A stretch of DNA of 30,020 bases from Bacteroidales bacterium (GTDB lineage: Bacteria > Bacteroidota > Bacteroidia > Bacteroidales > ML635J-15), in assembly GCA_023228725.1 (NCBI GenBank), contig JALOAQ010000019.1, positions 1 to 30,020 on the forward strand, written 5' to 3'. Position 1 is the first letter of the stretch. Each line of letters opens with the position of its first letter. Shown piece by piece: positions 8,001-15,839 of the stretch. The position numbers and the translations under genes were made by a program. The notes below the pieces were generated by a model. It ran no database searches. It was not told the DNA's origin and saw only the letters and a list, made by a program, of their open reading frames with translations.

Positions 8001-8358
8001 CAACCAAGTCTTTTAGTTCTAAGGTGTTTTGTAATTTATCCGCAACTTCGGAAAAATGAATGCCAATCAGCTGACTTGCAGCTTTATGACTTATAATTTT
8101 CCCAATTTTCAGTAATTTAAAAATAGGAATTATTATCATTTTTATTAAAATAAAACAAAAGATAGAAATACTAAGTACAAATAAAACAGTTCTAAAATTG
8201 CTTGAAAAACGCCCAAAATATTCGGCTATAATTACAATTAAATACCAAGCAAGATAAATAGAAACTGAAATTATCAATCCCTTGAGAAGTTTATTCAAAT
8301 AATACTTCTTAATAAAAACATTTAGTTTCTCAATTAATATTTTAAAATTATCATTCAT
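5053..8358 (-). CDS. DUF4175-family membrane protein with long coiled coil
   Basis: A 1,101-residue protein of the Bacteroidota family annotated as DUF4175. Two hydrophobic segments (about 28-49 and 57-80) and a third (about 155-175) anchor it in the inner membrane. Residues about 190-490 look like beta-rich extracytoplasmic domains. Residues about 495-770 are a highly charged Glu/Lys/Gln coiled coil. About 880-1000 is Met/Gln-rich with one CxxC (QCNNC), and the tail is charged. It sits 1 nt downstream of the EnvC-like gene and 2 nt upstream of ybeY, so it is surely co-transcribed with both. The function is not known. The anchoring and coiled coil, beside a peptidoglycan hydrolase activator, suggest a structural or regulatory envelope role (inference). 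Confidence 0.75.
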   Translation of the reverse strand: MNDNFKILIEKLNVFIKKYYLNKLLKGLIISVSIYLAWYLIVIIAEYFGRFSSNFRTVLFVLSISIFCFILIKMIIIPIFKLLKIGKIISHKAASQLIGIHFSEVADKLQNTLELKDLVDSNPEFSDILIASIDQRIEKLKPIPFLAAVSFKSNLRYLKYLLPISFITLIIFLFWPKMFSEATERIINFDKHYIEPAPFSFEVLNDSLQVKKGKDFILRISAKGKYSPEQVILNYMGNSFYMEKESLGIFTYKFKNLNNDINFNLTAIDVISQEYKIKVLASPLIVDFKTIVKAPSYTNIEEKVYNNSGDLTIPLGSEVVWNFNTSNLSSLSLVFDTVQIRASQTNKVYSVKRKILKTGMYSIVLENEYFKENTGVNYQLNVIPDLYPSISVKNIVDSSHLTVVYFNGFIDDDYGFSSLSFNCKPGEKSDSLIKINIPFSKSISSQDFYFAFDFSKIDIKGQNISYYFEVADNDGVNGAKKTRTQKMEFIIPSADDLQKMTSKANEDTESKIDLAKDINTRLRKNIDELQRKLLSEQLTPFERNQMLQQIMDNQSELENLMNEIKNDQNQVQQYKDQFSKNEDLLKKQQEINELFESLMDEEMKKMMEELQKLMEDFKNDDFFKIADQLKFDSEELEKQMDNTLELLKKTEIEERLKNTISELEELAEDHEKLSEETKDKKSDKQDLAEKQKAHEEKFKKIKEDYEESLQKNSELKQPMNLDSYEEEMQDILDMFEQTEGEMQDGKSSKASKSQKQNSEKMKELSENLKSDMQEQESEEMAENIEDIRQVLENLITFSFDQEEILTEQKGLSSRDPRYKEFILKQKNIGDNFNIIRDSLNAMSGRIPELGPLVEKEIKTIYKNLSTIMAEIGENRQYLIEASQQLVMTSANNLALLLLEMMEQMQNQMANSKSGEGQCNNCKNQGEGSPQGKMRDLQQGIKQQMQDMIDMMKEGGMKSGAKQSEQLAKMLMQQEMMQQMLNEMMNSGISPESAKVLQEINRMMDQNLSDIINKNINPTTINRNEQILTRLLQAENSEREREIDNKRKSNEAKNYKLSNPDEIFKEKEKEIRFNELLQKSNLKLRTFYNDKYKEYLKKLNQE

Positions 8359-8359
8359 T

Positions 8360-9556
8360 TTATTTTGACAACCAATAAGCCGGATTTACAGCTGATGTAG
8401 ATTTCCAAACTTCAAGGTGCAAGACTGTTTTATTTTCGGTTTTGTCGGTATAAACTTTTCCTATCACTTGTTTTGCTAAAACTTTATCGCCTTTACTAAC
8501 TAAAACGGATTCTAAATGCGAATAAACCGACATATATTCGCCGTGCATAATTATAATAATATTTTGCATTCCAGGCATTGACAAAACTTGTTTTACGCTA
8601 CCATCAAAAATTGCTCTTGCCGTAGCATTTACAGTTGTAGAAATATCAATTCCTCTATTATCTATTTCAACATTTGGAATAACAGGATGTTTTTGTTTGC
8701 CAAAATTACTTACAATCACTCCTCTTTCCACAGGCCAAGGAAGTTTTCCTCTATTATTTTCAAAATTTGTGCTAACTAATTTATCTTCAGGCGTAAGTTC
8801 AAATTTGCCGGTTGTTACATTTGTATTGCGTTTAGCCTCTTCACGTATAATTCTTTCTATTTCACGTTGCAAATCAGCCATTTCTTTTTGTTGCTGTTGT
8901 AATTTCTTCCTAAGATCTTGTTCTTGGGATTTTAGTTTTGTGAGAGTTTTTTCTTGATTATGTTGGTCTTGTTTTAAAGTTTTTTCTTCATTCCTTTGTT
9001 CTGTAAGCAACTTGTCGTTTTCATTTTTTAAATTTGTAAGTTTTAATTTTTGAATAGCTAAAATATCTGAAAGTGCTGTAATAGCCTTAAATTGCTTTTG
9101 TCTATAATCAGCTAATTGTTGCATATATTTTAATCTAAGATAAGCTTGGTTAAAATCTTTGGAAGCTAAAACAAACATAATAGTATTGTATTTATTTGTG
9201 TTTTTCCAAGCTATTCTAATCATATTGGCGTAATCTGTTTTCAATTTTTCTAAATCTTCAGCCATTAAATTAATAATTAATTCTAGTTCTTCAACTTTTT
9301 CATTAATTAATTTAATCTCGTAACTAATATCTGTAATTACTGACTGCCTTAACTCAATATTTTTATTTATTAACAGTAAATCATTATATGATTGCTTTTG
9401 CGTCTCTTGAGTTTGCTTTAAAAGTTTGTTTGTATAATTTATCTCTTGTTGCGTTTTACTTTTCTTTTTTTCTAAATCGGCTTTGTTTTGTGATAAAAGA
9501 TTAGAAGCAAACAAAAAAACTAAAAGAATTGGCAATATGTTTTTCATGATTTTCAT
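8360..9556 (-). CDS. EnvC-like murein hydrolase activator (degenerate M23/LytM domain)
   Basis: A 398-residue exported protein: signal peptide in the first 22 residues (ending near LLSQ), a long coiled coil (about 24-245), then a LytM/M23 domain (about 275-398). This is the layout of EnvC, which activates N-acetylmuramoyl-L-alanine amidases during cell separation. The M23 site is incomplete. The first zinc histidine is replaced (NRGID, N300), though D304, H347 (YSHLE) and H380 (LHLEVW) remain. The first histidine of the HxH pair is V378. I infer an amidase activator rather than an active endopeptidase. The first ATG overlaps the DUF4292 stop codon as ATGA (9553-9556), suggesting translational coupling; an internal ATG three codons on is possible. 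The DUF4175 gene follows after 1 nt. Confidence 0.85.
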   Translation of the reverse strand: MKIMKNILPILLVFLFASNLLSQNKADLEKKKSKTQQEINYTNKLLKQTQETQKQSYNDLLLINKNIELRQSVITDISYEIKLINEKVEELELIINLMAEDLEKLKTDYANMIRIAWKNTNKYNTIMFVLASKDFNQAYLRLKYMQQLADYRQKQFKAITALSDILAIQKLKLTNLKNENDKLLTEQRNEEKTLKQDQHNQEKTLTKLKSQEQDLRKKLQQQQKEMADLQREIERIIREEAKRNTNVTTGKFELTPEDKLVSTNFENNRGKLPWPVERGVIVSNFGKQKHPVIPNVEIDNRGIDISTTVNATARAIFDGSVKQVLSMPGMQNIIIIMHGEYMSVYSHLESVLVSKGDKVLAKQVIGKVYTDKTENKTVLHLEVWKSTSAVNPAYWLSK

Positions 9557-10464
9557 TTTAATGAAATTTCTTTATATTTATTTGTTATTTTAAACGGAAA
9601 ACTCATGTCAATATTATTTACTCCAAGCGACTCTATATTCATTTTTAATTCAATATAAAAATTAACTGAACTAAGTTCTATAAAAATTTTTTGTGGAAAA
9701 AACTGCGTTTCTACTAAAACTTGGTCTTCGTACTGTATCAACAAGCTTTGTTGTTGCAAATAATTTTCTAAATACATTTCTTTTACTCTAAACAAGCCTG
9801 GCATAACTTTTACAGTTTGATAATAATAATCTTCAAACTCTCTTTGCCAAACTTTTTTTTCACCATCTTGACTTTCTCTTTCCAATCTTTTCTCTATTCG
9901 CTCTGCACCTTTTTCATCAACAAAAAACCTATTATATTTTCGTTTTGAAATTGAAGACATACAATGATAAGTACTATCATCACAAAGTTTAAAATCTGAA
10001 ACTGATTTTGCCGTATCATTACTTGGCGGATAAAAGAAAAAGTTATTTGATAAAATAGCTTCAAAGGTACTATAGTCAATATCTAATTCATACTCGCTTT
10101 GTAAAAATGAAAAATCACCTAAATAATATGTATTATCAAGTCTATTTATAAATTTAACACTATCTTTTGTTATTACTACTCTAATTCCTTCAACATTAAA
10201 AGATCTTAAACTTATCCAAATAATGCTATCATGTTTAATTCTAATATTTCCGCTAAAACTTTGAGAACTTTCAGCAAAATCAAGATTTGCAGAAAATTTC
10301 AAACTCAAACTTTCAAAATTAAAACTATTTTCTTCTAAATAGCGATAAAGTTTTTGAGGTCTAATAGTTTCAGTTTTTCCGCCATTTACATATCTTACAG
10401 TTTTGCAAGATATCAAAACAGCTAAGAGTAAAAAAACAATGATAATATTTTGCTTTTTAAACAC
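9553..10464 (-). CDS. DUF4292-family lipoprotein, possible LolB-like fold
   Basis: A 303-residue lipoprotein: hydrophobic leader and lipobox LISC, with C20 as the lipidated residue. It matches the Bacteroidota DUF4292 pattern, with SLKFSANLDF, SFSGNIRIKHDSIIWISL (69-86) and a GIRVVITKDSVKF-NRLDNTYY strand region (93-114). The succession of amphipathic strands with a G-x-I-R-I-K-x-D-S-x-I-W-I-S-L core resembles the open beta-barrel of LolA/LolB lipoprotein carriers; this is my inference, not a search result. The start codon is GTG, overlapping the TPR gene's TAG by one base (TAGTG). It lies between a TPR lipoprotein and the EnvC-like gene, as is usual for DUF4292 genes in the phylum. Confidence 0.85.
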   Translation of the reverse strand: MFKKQNIIIVFLLLAVLISCKTVRYVNGGKTETIRPQKLYRYLEENSFNFESLSLKFSANLDFAESSQSFSGNIRIKHDSIIWISLRSFNVEGIRVVITKDSVKFINRLDNTYYLGDFSFLQSEYELDIDYSTFEAILSNNFFFYPPSNDTAKSVSDFKLCDDSTYHCMSSISKRKYNRFFVDEKGAERIEKRLERESQDGEKKVWQREFEDYYYQTVKVMPGLFRVKEMYLENYLQQQSLLIQYEDQVLVETQFFPQKIFIELSSVNFYIELKMNIESLGVNNIDMSFPFKITNKYKEISLK

Positions 10465-12191
10465 TAATCTAAGATTTTCTTTTGTTTGATTTTTTCTTTT
10501 AACTGATTATTACCACTATTGTTTTTATAGGCTTCTTCCCAAAACTCTAAAGCTTGGTCTAACTTATTTAATTTGAATAAAATATCGCCTTTATGTTCTA
10601 AAAAAGTTGAGTTTGTTGAGTCTTGGATAAGTGCTTTGTTTATATAAATTAAGGCTTCTTCATATTTTTTATTTTCGAACAAAACCCAAGCATGAGTATC
10701 TAAAAAACTAGGTTTATTTGGAGATAAAACCATTAATTTCTCACTCATTTCTAATGCTTTATCTAATTTTTCTTTTCTCAATGCTAAAAAATAACTATAA
10801 TTATTTAATGCTTGGATATTTTCAGAATCTTTATATAAAATTAAATCAAAAACAGAATCAGATTTATGAAAATCTTCAAGTTTATAAAAAGCATCTGCTT
10901 GCATAGAAAGAAAATCTATATATAATTCAAAATCTTTTTCTACATAAGGAGAAGCAAATTCAACCGCTTCGACCACATCTGTAAATTTTTCATTAGCATA
11001 AGCTGAAACAATAAAATATTGATAAAACTCTAATACTAAAGGATATAACTCAACAGCTTCTTTGCTATGAGTATATAATGCCTCCATATCTTGCAAAATA
11101 GCATCTATACTTATAGCTTGTTTCCAAAGTTCCATTTTATCTTTTTCTGTTTTTAAAATAAAATCATACTCTTTTTGTGCGTTTTTATAATCTCCAAGGA
11201 AAAGCAAATAATCTGATTTTAAAACTCTTACAACAATTTCATCAGGATATTGCACTACTAATGCCTCAATATATTCGCCTAATTTATCATTTACGGTTTT
11301 ATTAGTTTGTGCAGTATTCAGTAAAGCAAGTACTAAATTAAGTTTAACACTTAAATCAACATCTTGAGATAAAATCCCCTTATTTATTAAATAAAAAGCC
11401 CTGTCGTTTTTTCCTATATTAAAATAAAAATCAGCAATTGAAAAATAAACCATATCATCACCTATTTCTAAGTCATATACCTCATCATAAATTTCCTCGG
11501 CTTCTTTAATTTTTCCAAGATTTGCATAAGTTTCTGCTAAAAGGATTTTATTTTTTGTACTTTCAGGATAAGCATTGCTTAATTTTTCAATTTCTACAAT
11601 AGCTTTTGCTGTATCTCCCATTTTTATATAAATATCCTCTTTTTCTAAACTGATATAATCACTTATCCCAAAAATAGTTTCGGTTTTATCCAAAATTTTT
11701 AAAGCATTTGAATACTTCTTTTTAGCTTTGTATAATTGGAAGATTTTTAAATAATAATTAATATTCAGTGGCTCAATTTTAGTTAGTTGCTCAAAAACCT
11801 TTATGGCCTCATCATCTAAATTATTATTGGAGTAAACATTAGCTAATAATAATAAATAATATTTGTTTTGGAACTTATCGTATTTTACTGCTTTTTTTGC
11901 ATATTCTAAAGCACTTGAATATTCCCAAGCCAAATTTAAAATTCCTGCAATTTCGTAATAAGTGGCAGCGTCTTCTCTGTCCTGCTTAGAAGCAAGTGTA
12001 TATAATTCTAAAGCATCACCATAATTTCCTAAAATTTTTTGCTTATTTGCTTCTAAAAAATAATAATTAAAATTAAAGTTTTGTATCCTAGGGTCGTCCT
12101 TAGTTTTTTCTTTTTTCTTCAAAATAGAACATGAGCTAAACGACAATACCAAAAGTATTAAAAAAATATATATAGCTTGTATTTTATTCAT
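10464..12191 (-). CDS. TPR-repeat lipoprotein of the dut-DUF4292 cluster
   Basis: A 575-residue lipoprotein. The leader ends in the lipobox SFSSC (C21), so it is anchored to an envelope membrane on the periplasmic side. The rest is a continuous run of tetratricopeptide-like helix pairs, for example GDALELYTLASKQDREDAAT near the N-terminus and KYEEALIYINKALIQDSTNS near the C-terminus. This gives a long solenoid for protein binding. It starts 41 nt after dut and its stop overlaps the GTG start of the DUF4292 gene. Its partners are most likely the neighbouring envelope proteins; no enzymatic motif is visible. Confidence 0.85.
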   Translation of the reverse strand: MNKIQAIYIFLILLVLSFSSCSILKKKEKTKDDPRIQNFNFNYYFLEANKQKILGNYGDALELYTLASKQDREDAATYYEIAGILNLAWEYSSALEYAKKAVKYDKFQNKYYLLLLANVYSNNNLDDEAIKVFEQLTKIEPLNINYYLKIFQLYKAKKKYSNALKILDKTETIFGISDYISLEKEDIYIKMGDTAKAIVEIEKLSNAYPESTKNKILLAETYANLGKIKEAEEIYDEVYDLEIGDDMVYFSIADFYFNIGKNDRAFYLINKGILSQDVDLSVKLNLVLALLNTAQTNKTVNDKLGEYIEALVVQYPDEIVVRVLKSDYLLFLGDYKNAQKEYDFILKTEKDKMELWKQAISIDAILQDMEALYTHSKEAVELYPLVLEFYQYFIVSAYANEKFTDVVEAVEFASPYVEKDFELYIDFLSMQADAFYKLEDFHKSDSVFDLILYKDSENIQALNNYSYFLALRKEKLDKALEMSEKLMVLSPNKPSFLDTHAWVLFENKKYEEALIYINKALIQDSTNSTFLEHKGDILFKLNKLDQALEFWEEAYKNNSGNNQLKEKIKQKKILD

Positions 12192-12232
12192 AAATTTTTA
12201 TAAAATTCAAATATTTGGTCTTTAGTACATTT

Positions 12233-12667
12233 TTACTTCACACCAGTATGTCCAAAACCACCGGCACCTCTTTCAGTTTCAATTAATTCTTCAACTTCTA
12301 TCCATTCTGCCTGCTCGTATTTTGAAATTATCATTTGGCAAATTCTTTCACCATCTTCAACAACAAATTCTTTGTCAGAAAGATTTACAAGAATCACACC
12401 AATTTCGCCACGATAATCAGCGTCAATAGTTCCTGGTGTATTCAAAACGCTAATTCCATGCTTTAAAGCCAAGCCACTTCTCGGACGAATTTGTGCTTCA
12501 TAGCCAACCGGCAACTCAATAAATAACCCTGTGGGAATGAGTTTTCTTTCTAATGGCTTTAAAACAATTGCCTCATAAAGATTGGCACGCAAATCAAGAC
12601 CGGCAGAAAATTCAGTACTGTATTCAGGTAAAATATGCTTAGATTTATTTACGATTCTTACTTTCAT
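12233..12667 (-). CDS. dut: dUTP diphosphatase (trimeric dUTPase)
   Basis: A 144-residue enzyme hydrolysing dUTP to dUMP and pyrophosphate, keeping uracil out of DNA and feeding thymidylate synthesis. All five motifs of the trimeric family are intact: AGLDLRA (22-28), RPRSGL (61-66), NTPGTIDADYRGE (76-88), GERICQM (106-112) and the C-terminal arm RGAGGFGHTG (133-142). It heads the minus-strand envelope cluster, 41 nt upstream of the TPR lipoprotein, and has a candidate promoter at 12697-12704. This linkage of dut to envelope lipoproteins is common in Bacteroidota. Confidence 0.96.
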   Translation of the reverse strand: MKVRIVNKSKHILPEYSTEFSAGLDLRANLYEAIVLKPLERKLIPTGLFIELPVGYEAQIRPRSGLALKHGISVLNTPGTIDADYRGEIGVILVNLSDKEFVVEDGERICQMIISKYEQAEWIEVEELIETERGAGGFGHTGVK

Positions 12668-12696
12668 TTCTCATTAATATTAGATGTAAAAACCTA

Positions 12697-12704
12697 CAAA
12701 AATA
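12697..12704 (-). promoter_or_regulatory. Candidate -7 box for dut and the envelope cluster
   Basis: The minus strand reads TATTTTTG, matching TAnnTTTG, 30 nt upstream of the dut ATG. No convincing -33 TTTG is seen at the expected distance. Confidence 0.4.
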
Positions 12705-12796
12705 ACACTTTTTTAAAGATACAGAAATAATAAATTTTTAAGCTATAAAAAACCAAAATATAAACATGAAAAAAATGCGTCAATTTGCAACAAAGA

Positions 12797-13753
12797 TTAA
12801 AGTTCCCAAGCCAAGGCACTAGCACCCAAAATTGCCGCATCAGCTTCTTTAAGTTCTGAGAAAAGCAGTTTAACTTTATTTTTCCATAAAACTAACATAT
12901 TTTTCTCCATATGCTTAACTACTGGATTTAAAATAAAATCACCTGCTTTTGCTAAACCACCAAACAAAATTATTGCTTCTGGTGCACTAAATGCAACAAA
13001 ATCTGACAAAGCTTCGCCAAGAATTTTTCCTGTAAATTCAAAAATTTCCAAAGCTAATTTATCATCTTGAACAGCAGCTTCGTAAACATCTTTGGAGCTA
13101 ATAGATTCTAAAGGAATATTTCGTAACAAACTATCGTCTTTTCTAGTTTCGAGAAATTCGCGAGCTGTACGTGCAACACCATTAGCTGATGTATAAGTTT
13201 CTAAACAACCTGTGCGTCCACAACCACATTGACGACCATTATTTCTAACCGAGCATGTATGACCTAATTCTCCAGCGAATCCATCATGTCCATAAACAAG
13301 TTTACCATCAATTACAATTCCGCTACCAACACCTGTTCCAAGAGTTATCAAAATAAAATTTTTCATTCCTCGTGCTGCTCCATATGCCATTTCACCAATT
13401 GTTGCCGCATTAGCATCATTAGTAAGAGCTGTGGGAACACCAAACTTTTCGCTTATTAATTTTGATAAAGGAATAAGGCCTTTCCATATTAAATTGGGAG
13501 CAAACTCAATATTGCCAGTATAATAATTACCATTTGGAGCACCAACTCCAATGCCTTTAATACTTTCAATACCGCCAAAATCTTCAACTAATTTTATAAA
13601 CTCTTCATAAATCTCATTTACATATAAATTGATATCTTGATGTGTTGCGGTTTTTACAGCTGATTTTGCCAAAACATTACCACGAGCATCAACAATTCCA
13701 AAAACTGTATTGGTTCCTCCAATATCAATGCCTACAACATATTGTTTATTCAT
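12797..13753 (-). CDS. ROK-family sugar kinase, probable glucokinase
   Basis: A 318-residue cytosolic kinase. DIGGT (10-14) is the phosphate-binding loop, the catalytic base is D113 in NDAN, and LGTGVGSG (138-145) follows. The ROK signature comprises E162, H165 and the zinc site CGCGRTGC (C176, C178, C183). These are typical of bacterial glucokinases, which phosphorylate glucose with ATP; fructose or another hexose cannot be excluded. It begins 14 nt after the stop of an MFS sugar transporter, so the pair imports and phosphorylates one sugar. The length is normal. Confidence 0.88.
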   Translation of the reverse strand: MNKQYVVGIDIGGTNTVFGIVDARGNVLAKSAVKTATHQDINLYVNEIYEEFIKLVEDFGGIESIKGIGVGAPNGNYYTGNIEFAPNLIWKGLIPLSKLISEKFGVPTALTNDANAATIGEMAYGAARGMKNFILITLGTGVGSGIVIDGKLVYGHDGFAGELGHTCSVRNNGRQCGCGRTGCLETYTSANGVARTAREFLETRKDDSLLRNIPLESISSKDVYEAAVQDDKLALEIFEFTGKILGEALSDFVAFSAPEAIILFGGLAKAGDFILNPVVKHMEKNMLVLWKNKVKLLFSELKEADAAILGASALAWEL

Positions 13754-13767
13754 TTTTAATTTTTTAT

Positions 13768-15078
13768 TTAGTTTTTCAAAATTTTTTTATTTACATTCTT
13801 GCTACCTATTAAAGCATAAAATAATAAATATGCAAATCCTGCAATTATAATCCAATAACTCATTTGATAACCAGCTATATCAGCTAACCAGCCTTGAATT
13901 GCAGGGATAATACCTCCACCACAAACCAAAGTCATAAAAATTCCAGAAGCTACTTGTAAGTATTTTCCTAAACCTTCCACAGCAAGATTAAAAATGCCAC
14001 CCCACATTATTGAAGTACACAATCCAATTAAAACAAAAAACATTGCGTTTATTGGAACATTTGCTAATCCAAAAGACAAAGCTCCTGCATCAGAACGTTG
14101 AATTACAGGTAGGGCTACTTTAATAGCTGGTGACATAAATACAGCTAAAAACAATAAAACTAAACCTAAACTTGATGCTACCGTTAACATGGTTTTACTT
14201 GAAACTTTACTTCCAATTGCAGCACCAAGTAAGCGTCCTATAAGCATTAAAAACCAATAAGTACCAACCACAAAACCTGCGATAGTTTTCCCAACTTCGG
14301 CTCCTTGTAGGTTATTTGCATCTGAAAGCCATAAGTTTAAAGTGCCAGGAATTCCAACTTCTACGCCTACATAAACAAAAATTCCAATTGCACCTAATAC
14401 AAAATGTCTAAACTTCAAAGCTCCTTTTAGTAATCCGCCCATTGGTTCTGAATTTTTTTCTGTATGAGGTTCAGGAATTGAGACCATTAATAAAACTAAA
14501 AATACTAAGGCAAAGATTCCCATCGCAATATATAAAACTGGAAAAACATCTGTAATTTGAGCACTTAGTGTAGCACCAATTAAGATTCCAACAAAAGTAG
14601 GAGTAAAAGTAGCCATTAAAGAATTAAAAGACCCGCCTAATTGAATTAATTGATTTCCTTTATTTCCGCCGCCACCCAAAGTATTTAACATTGGATTTAC
14701 AACCATATTTAATAAACACATTGAAAAACCTGCAATAAAAGCTCCTAACAAATAAACAGCAAAAGCAGAAGCAACTCCTACATGACCAGCTACAAATTGT
14801 ACTGCAACGCCAATAAAACCAACACCTACCGCTAATAATGCTGTTTTTTTGTAACCATATCTTTGTAGAATAAATCCTCCGGGAATTCCCATAATAGCAT
14901 AAGCTATAAAATTAGCGGCATTACCTAATAAACCAAGAAAATTTGATACCCCAAATTGCTCTTTTAAGACTAAACCCATTGGAGCTGCAAGATTTGTTAC
15001 AAATGAGATCATGCCAAATAGCATAATCATCATAATTATTGCCACAAAATTAGATTTCTGTTTTGTTTGCGTGTTCAT
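13768..15078 (-). CDS. MFS sugar transporter, probable glucose/hexose importer
   Basis: A 436-residue inner-membrane permease with about 12 hydrophobic segments. The early part has MGIPGGFILQRYGYKKTALL, an MFS loop 2-3 motif, and the N-terminal half resembles the FucP/GlcP-type sugar:proton symporters found in Bacteroidota. A central cytoplasmic loop (about 205-220, PEPHTEKNSEP) separates the halves. It is first in a two-gene unit with the ROK kinase, which makes glucose or a related hexose the likely substrate. A minus-strand -7 box lies at 15127-15134. The start is the ATG at 15078. Confidence 0.85.
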   Translation of the reverse strand: MNTQTKQKSNFVAIIMMIMLFGMISFVTNLAAPMGLVLKEQFGVSNFLGLLGNAANFIAYAIMGIPGGFILQRYGYKKTALLAVGVGFIGVAVQFVAGHVGVASAFAVYLLGAFIAGFSMCLLNMVVNPMLNTLGGGGNKGNQLIQLGGSFNSLMATFTPTFVGILIGATLSAQITDVFPVLYIAMGIFALVFLVLLMVSIPEPHTEKNSEPMGGLLKGALKFRHFVLGAIGIFVYVGVEVGIPGTLNLWLSDANNLQGAEVGKTIAGFVVGTYWFLMLIGRLLGAAIGSKVSSKTMLTVASSLGLVLLFLAVFMSPAIKVALPVIQRSDAGALSFGLANVPINAMFFVLIGLCTSIMWGGIFNLAVEGLGKYLQVASGIFMTLVCGGGIIPAIQGWLADIAGYQMSYWIIIAGFAYLLFYALIGSKNVNKKILKN

Positions 15079-15126
15079 TTTTTAAGTTTTAAGAAATTAA
15101 TAAATCAATTTAAATAGTTTTTTGTG

Positions 15127-15134
15127 CAAAGGTA
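15127..15134 (-). promoter_or_regulatory. Candidate -7 box for the sugar transporter-kinase pair
   Basis: The minus strand reads TACCTTTG, matching TAnnTTTG, 49 nt upstream of the transporter ATG. The -33 element is not obvious. It is divergent from the promoter at 15166-15195, with about 50 bp between the two -7 boxes. Confidence 0.45.
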
Positions 15135-15165
15135 AAATAAATATCTAAAAATTAACTTAAAAAAA

Positions 15166-15195
15166 TTGTCAGCCATTTAAAAAACACTAATTTTG
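15166..15195 (+). promoter_or_regulatory. Promoter of the small lipoprotein gene
   Basis: TTG at 15166-15168, a 19-nt spacer and TAATTTTG at 15188-15195 fit the Bacteroidota consensus. The ATG follows at 15227, giving a leader of about 25 nt. Confidence 0.6.
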
Positions 15196-15226
15196 TTTTT
15201 AACTTAAATTATTTAAAATTATTACT

Positions 15227-15649
15227 ATGAAAACAAGAACTTTTCTAATTTCTTTACTTGTAATTTTCGCTATTAGTTTTACTAGTTGTTCTTACACAAA
15301 CAAAATTATGAAAACTCCTAACAATTATGTTGAGTTTAAAAAAGATGACTTTGTCTTTTCTGAACAAGTTGTTGGAGAAGGAACACAAACGAGAATATTG
15401 GGTGTCGACTGGGCTCACTTATTTGTTAGTAAAACAGGAACAATTGAAACAAATGCTTTGAGTATTCCTATTATTGGAAATATTCCGGTTGTTGGTTCTG
15501 AAGCTTACGCCATTTGGGATTTAATGGATAAAAACCAAGGTTATGATGTGGTTTTTTATCCTCAATATGAAACAAAATTGACTGGTTTGCCTATTTTATT
15601 CCAAAAATCAAAAACAACTGTAAAAGCTAGACTAGCAAAAATTAAATAA
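15227..15649 (+). CDS. Small lipoprotein of unknown function
   Basis: A 140-residue protein with a classic leader (MKTRTFLISLLVIFAISFTSC) and lipidation at C21, so it is attached to a membrane on the periplasmic side. The mature part contains FVFSEQVVGEGTQTRILGVD and a short hydrophobic, Pro/Gly-rich stretch (about 85-110) before a basic C-terminus. I do not recognise the family with certainty. It has its own promoter, a probable terminator downstream at 15692-15723, and no operon partner, so it is a single-gene unit. Confidence 0.8.
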   Translation: MKTRTFLISLLVIFAISFTSCSYTNKIMKTPNNYVEFKKDDFVFSEQVVGEGTQTRILGVDWAHLFVSKTGTIETNALSIPIIGNIPVVGSEAYAIWDLMDKNQGYDVVFYPQYETKLTGLPILFQKSKTTVKARLAKIK

Positions 15650-15691
15650 GTTTTAAAAACCGCAAACGCTAAATTTAATAATTAAATACAA

Positions 15692-15723
15692 AAAAAGTTC
15701 GAGTTTTAAAACTCGGAGTTTTT
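15692..15723. terminator. Hairpin after the lipoprotein gene, probable terminator
   Basis: Adjacent 16-nt arms (15692-15707 and 15708-15723) pair with two mismatches around the perfect core CGAGTTTTAAAACTCG, with an A-rich left end and a T-rich right end. It would work in either direction and sits 43 nt past the lipoprotein stop codon. Confidence 0.5.
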
Positions 15724-15811
15724 GGGTTTTATTGGGATAATTTTGAGGAAAAAAGTGATGAAGTTTTTAATGAATTTTTAAAAATATCAAAAAACCAATT
15801 AAATTTTTTAT

Positions 15812-15819
15812 TAACTTTG
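15812..15819 (+). promoter_or_regulatory. Candidate -7 box for the Bro-N gene
   Basis: TAACTTTG matches TAnnTTTG, 21 nt before the ATG at 15840. No -33 TTTG is seen at the right spacing, so support is partial. Confidence 0.4.
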
Positions 15820-15839
15820 TACACTAACAATATTCAAGA

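Noticed and set aside
7787..8059. 90-codon plus-strand frame antisense to the DUF4175 N-terminus
   Set aside because: No family resemblance or promoter, and it lies fully inside a convincing gene.
12668..12796. Small RNA or tRNA between the sugar kinase and dut
   Set aside because: No cloverleaf or stable hairpin was found; only a candidate dut -7 box is present.
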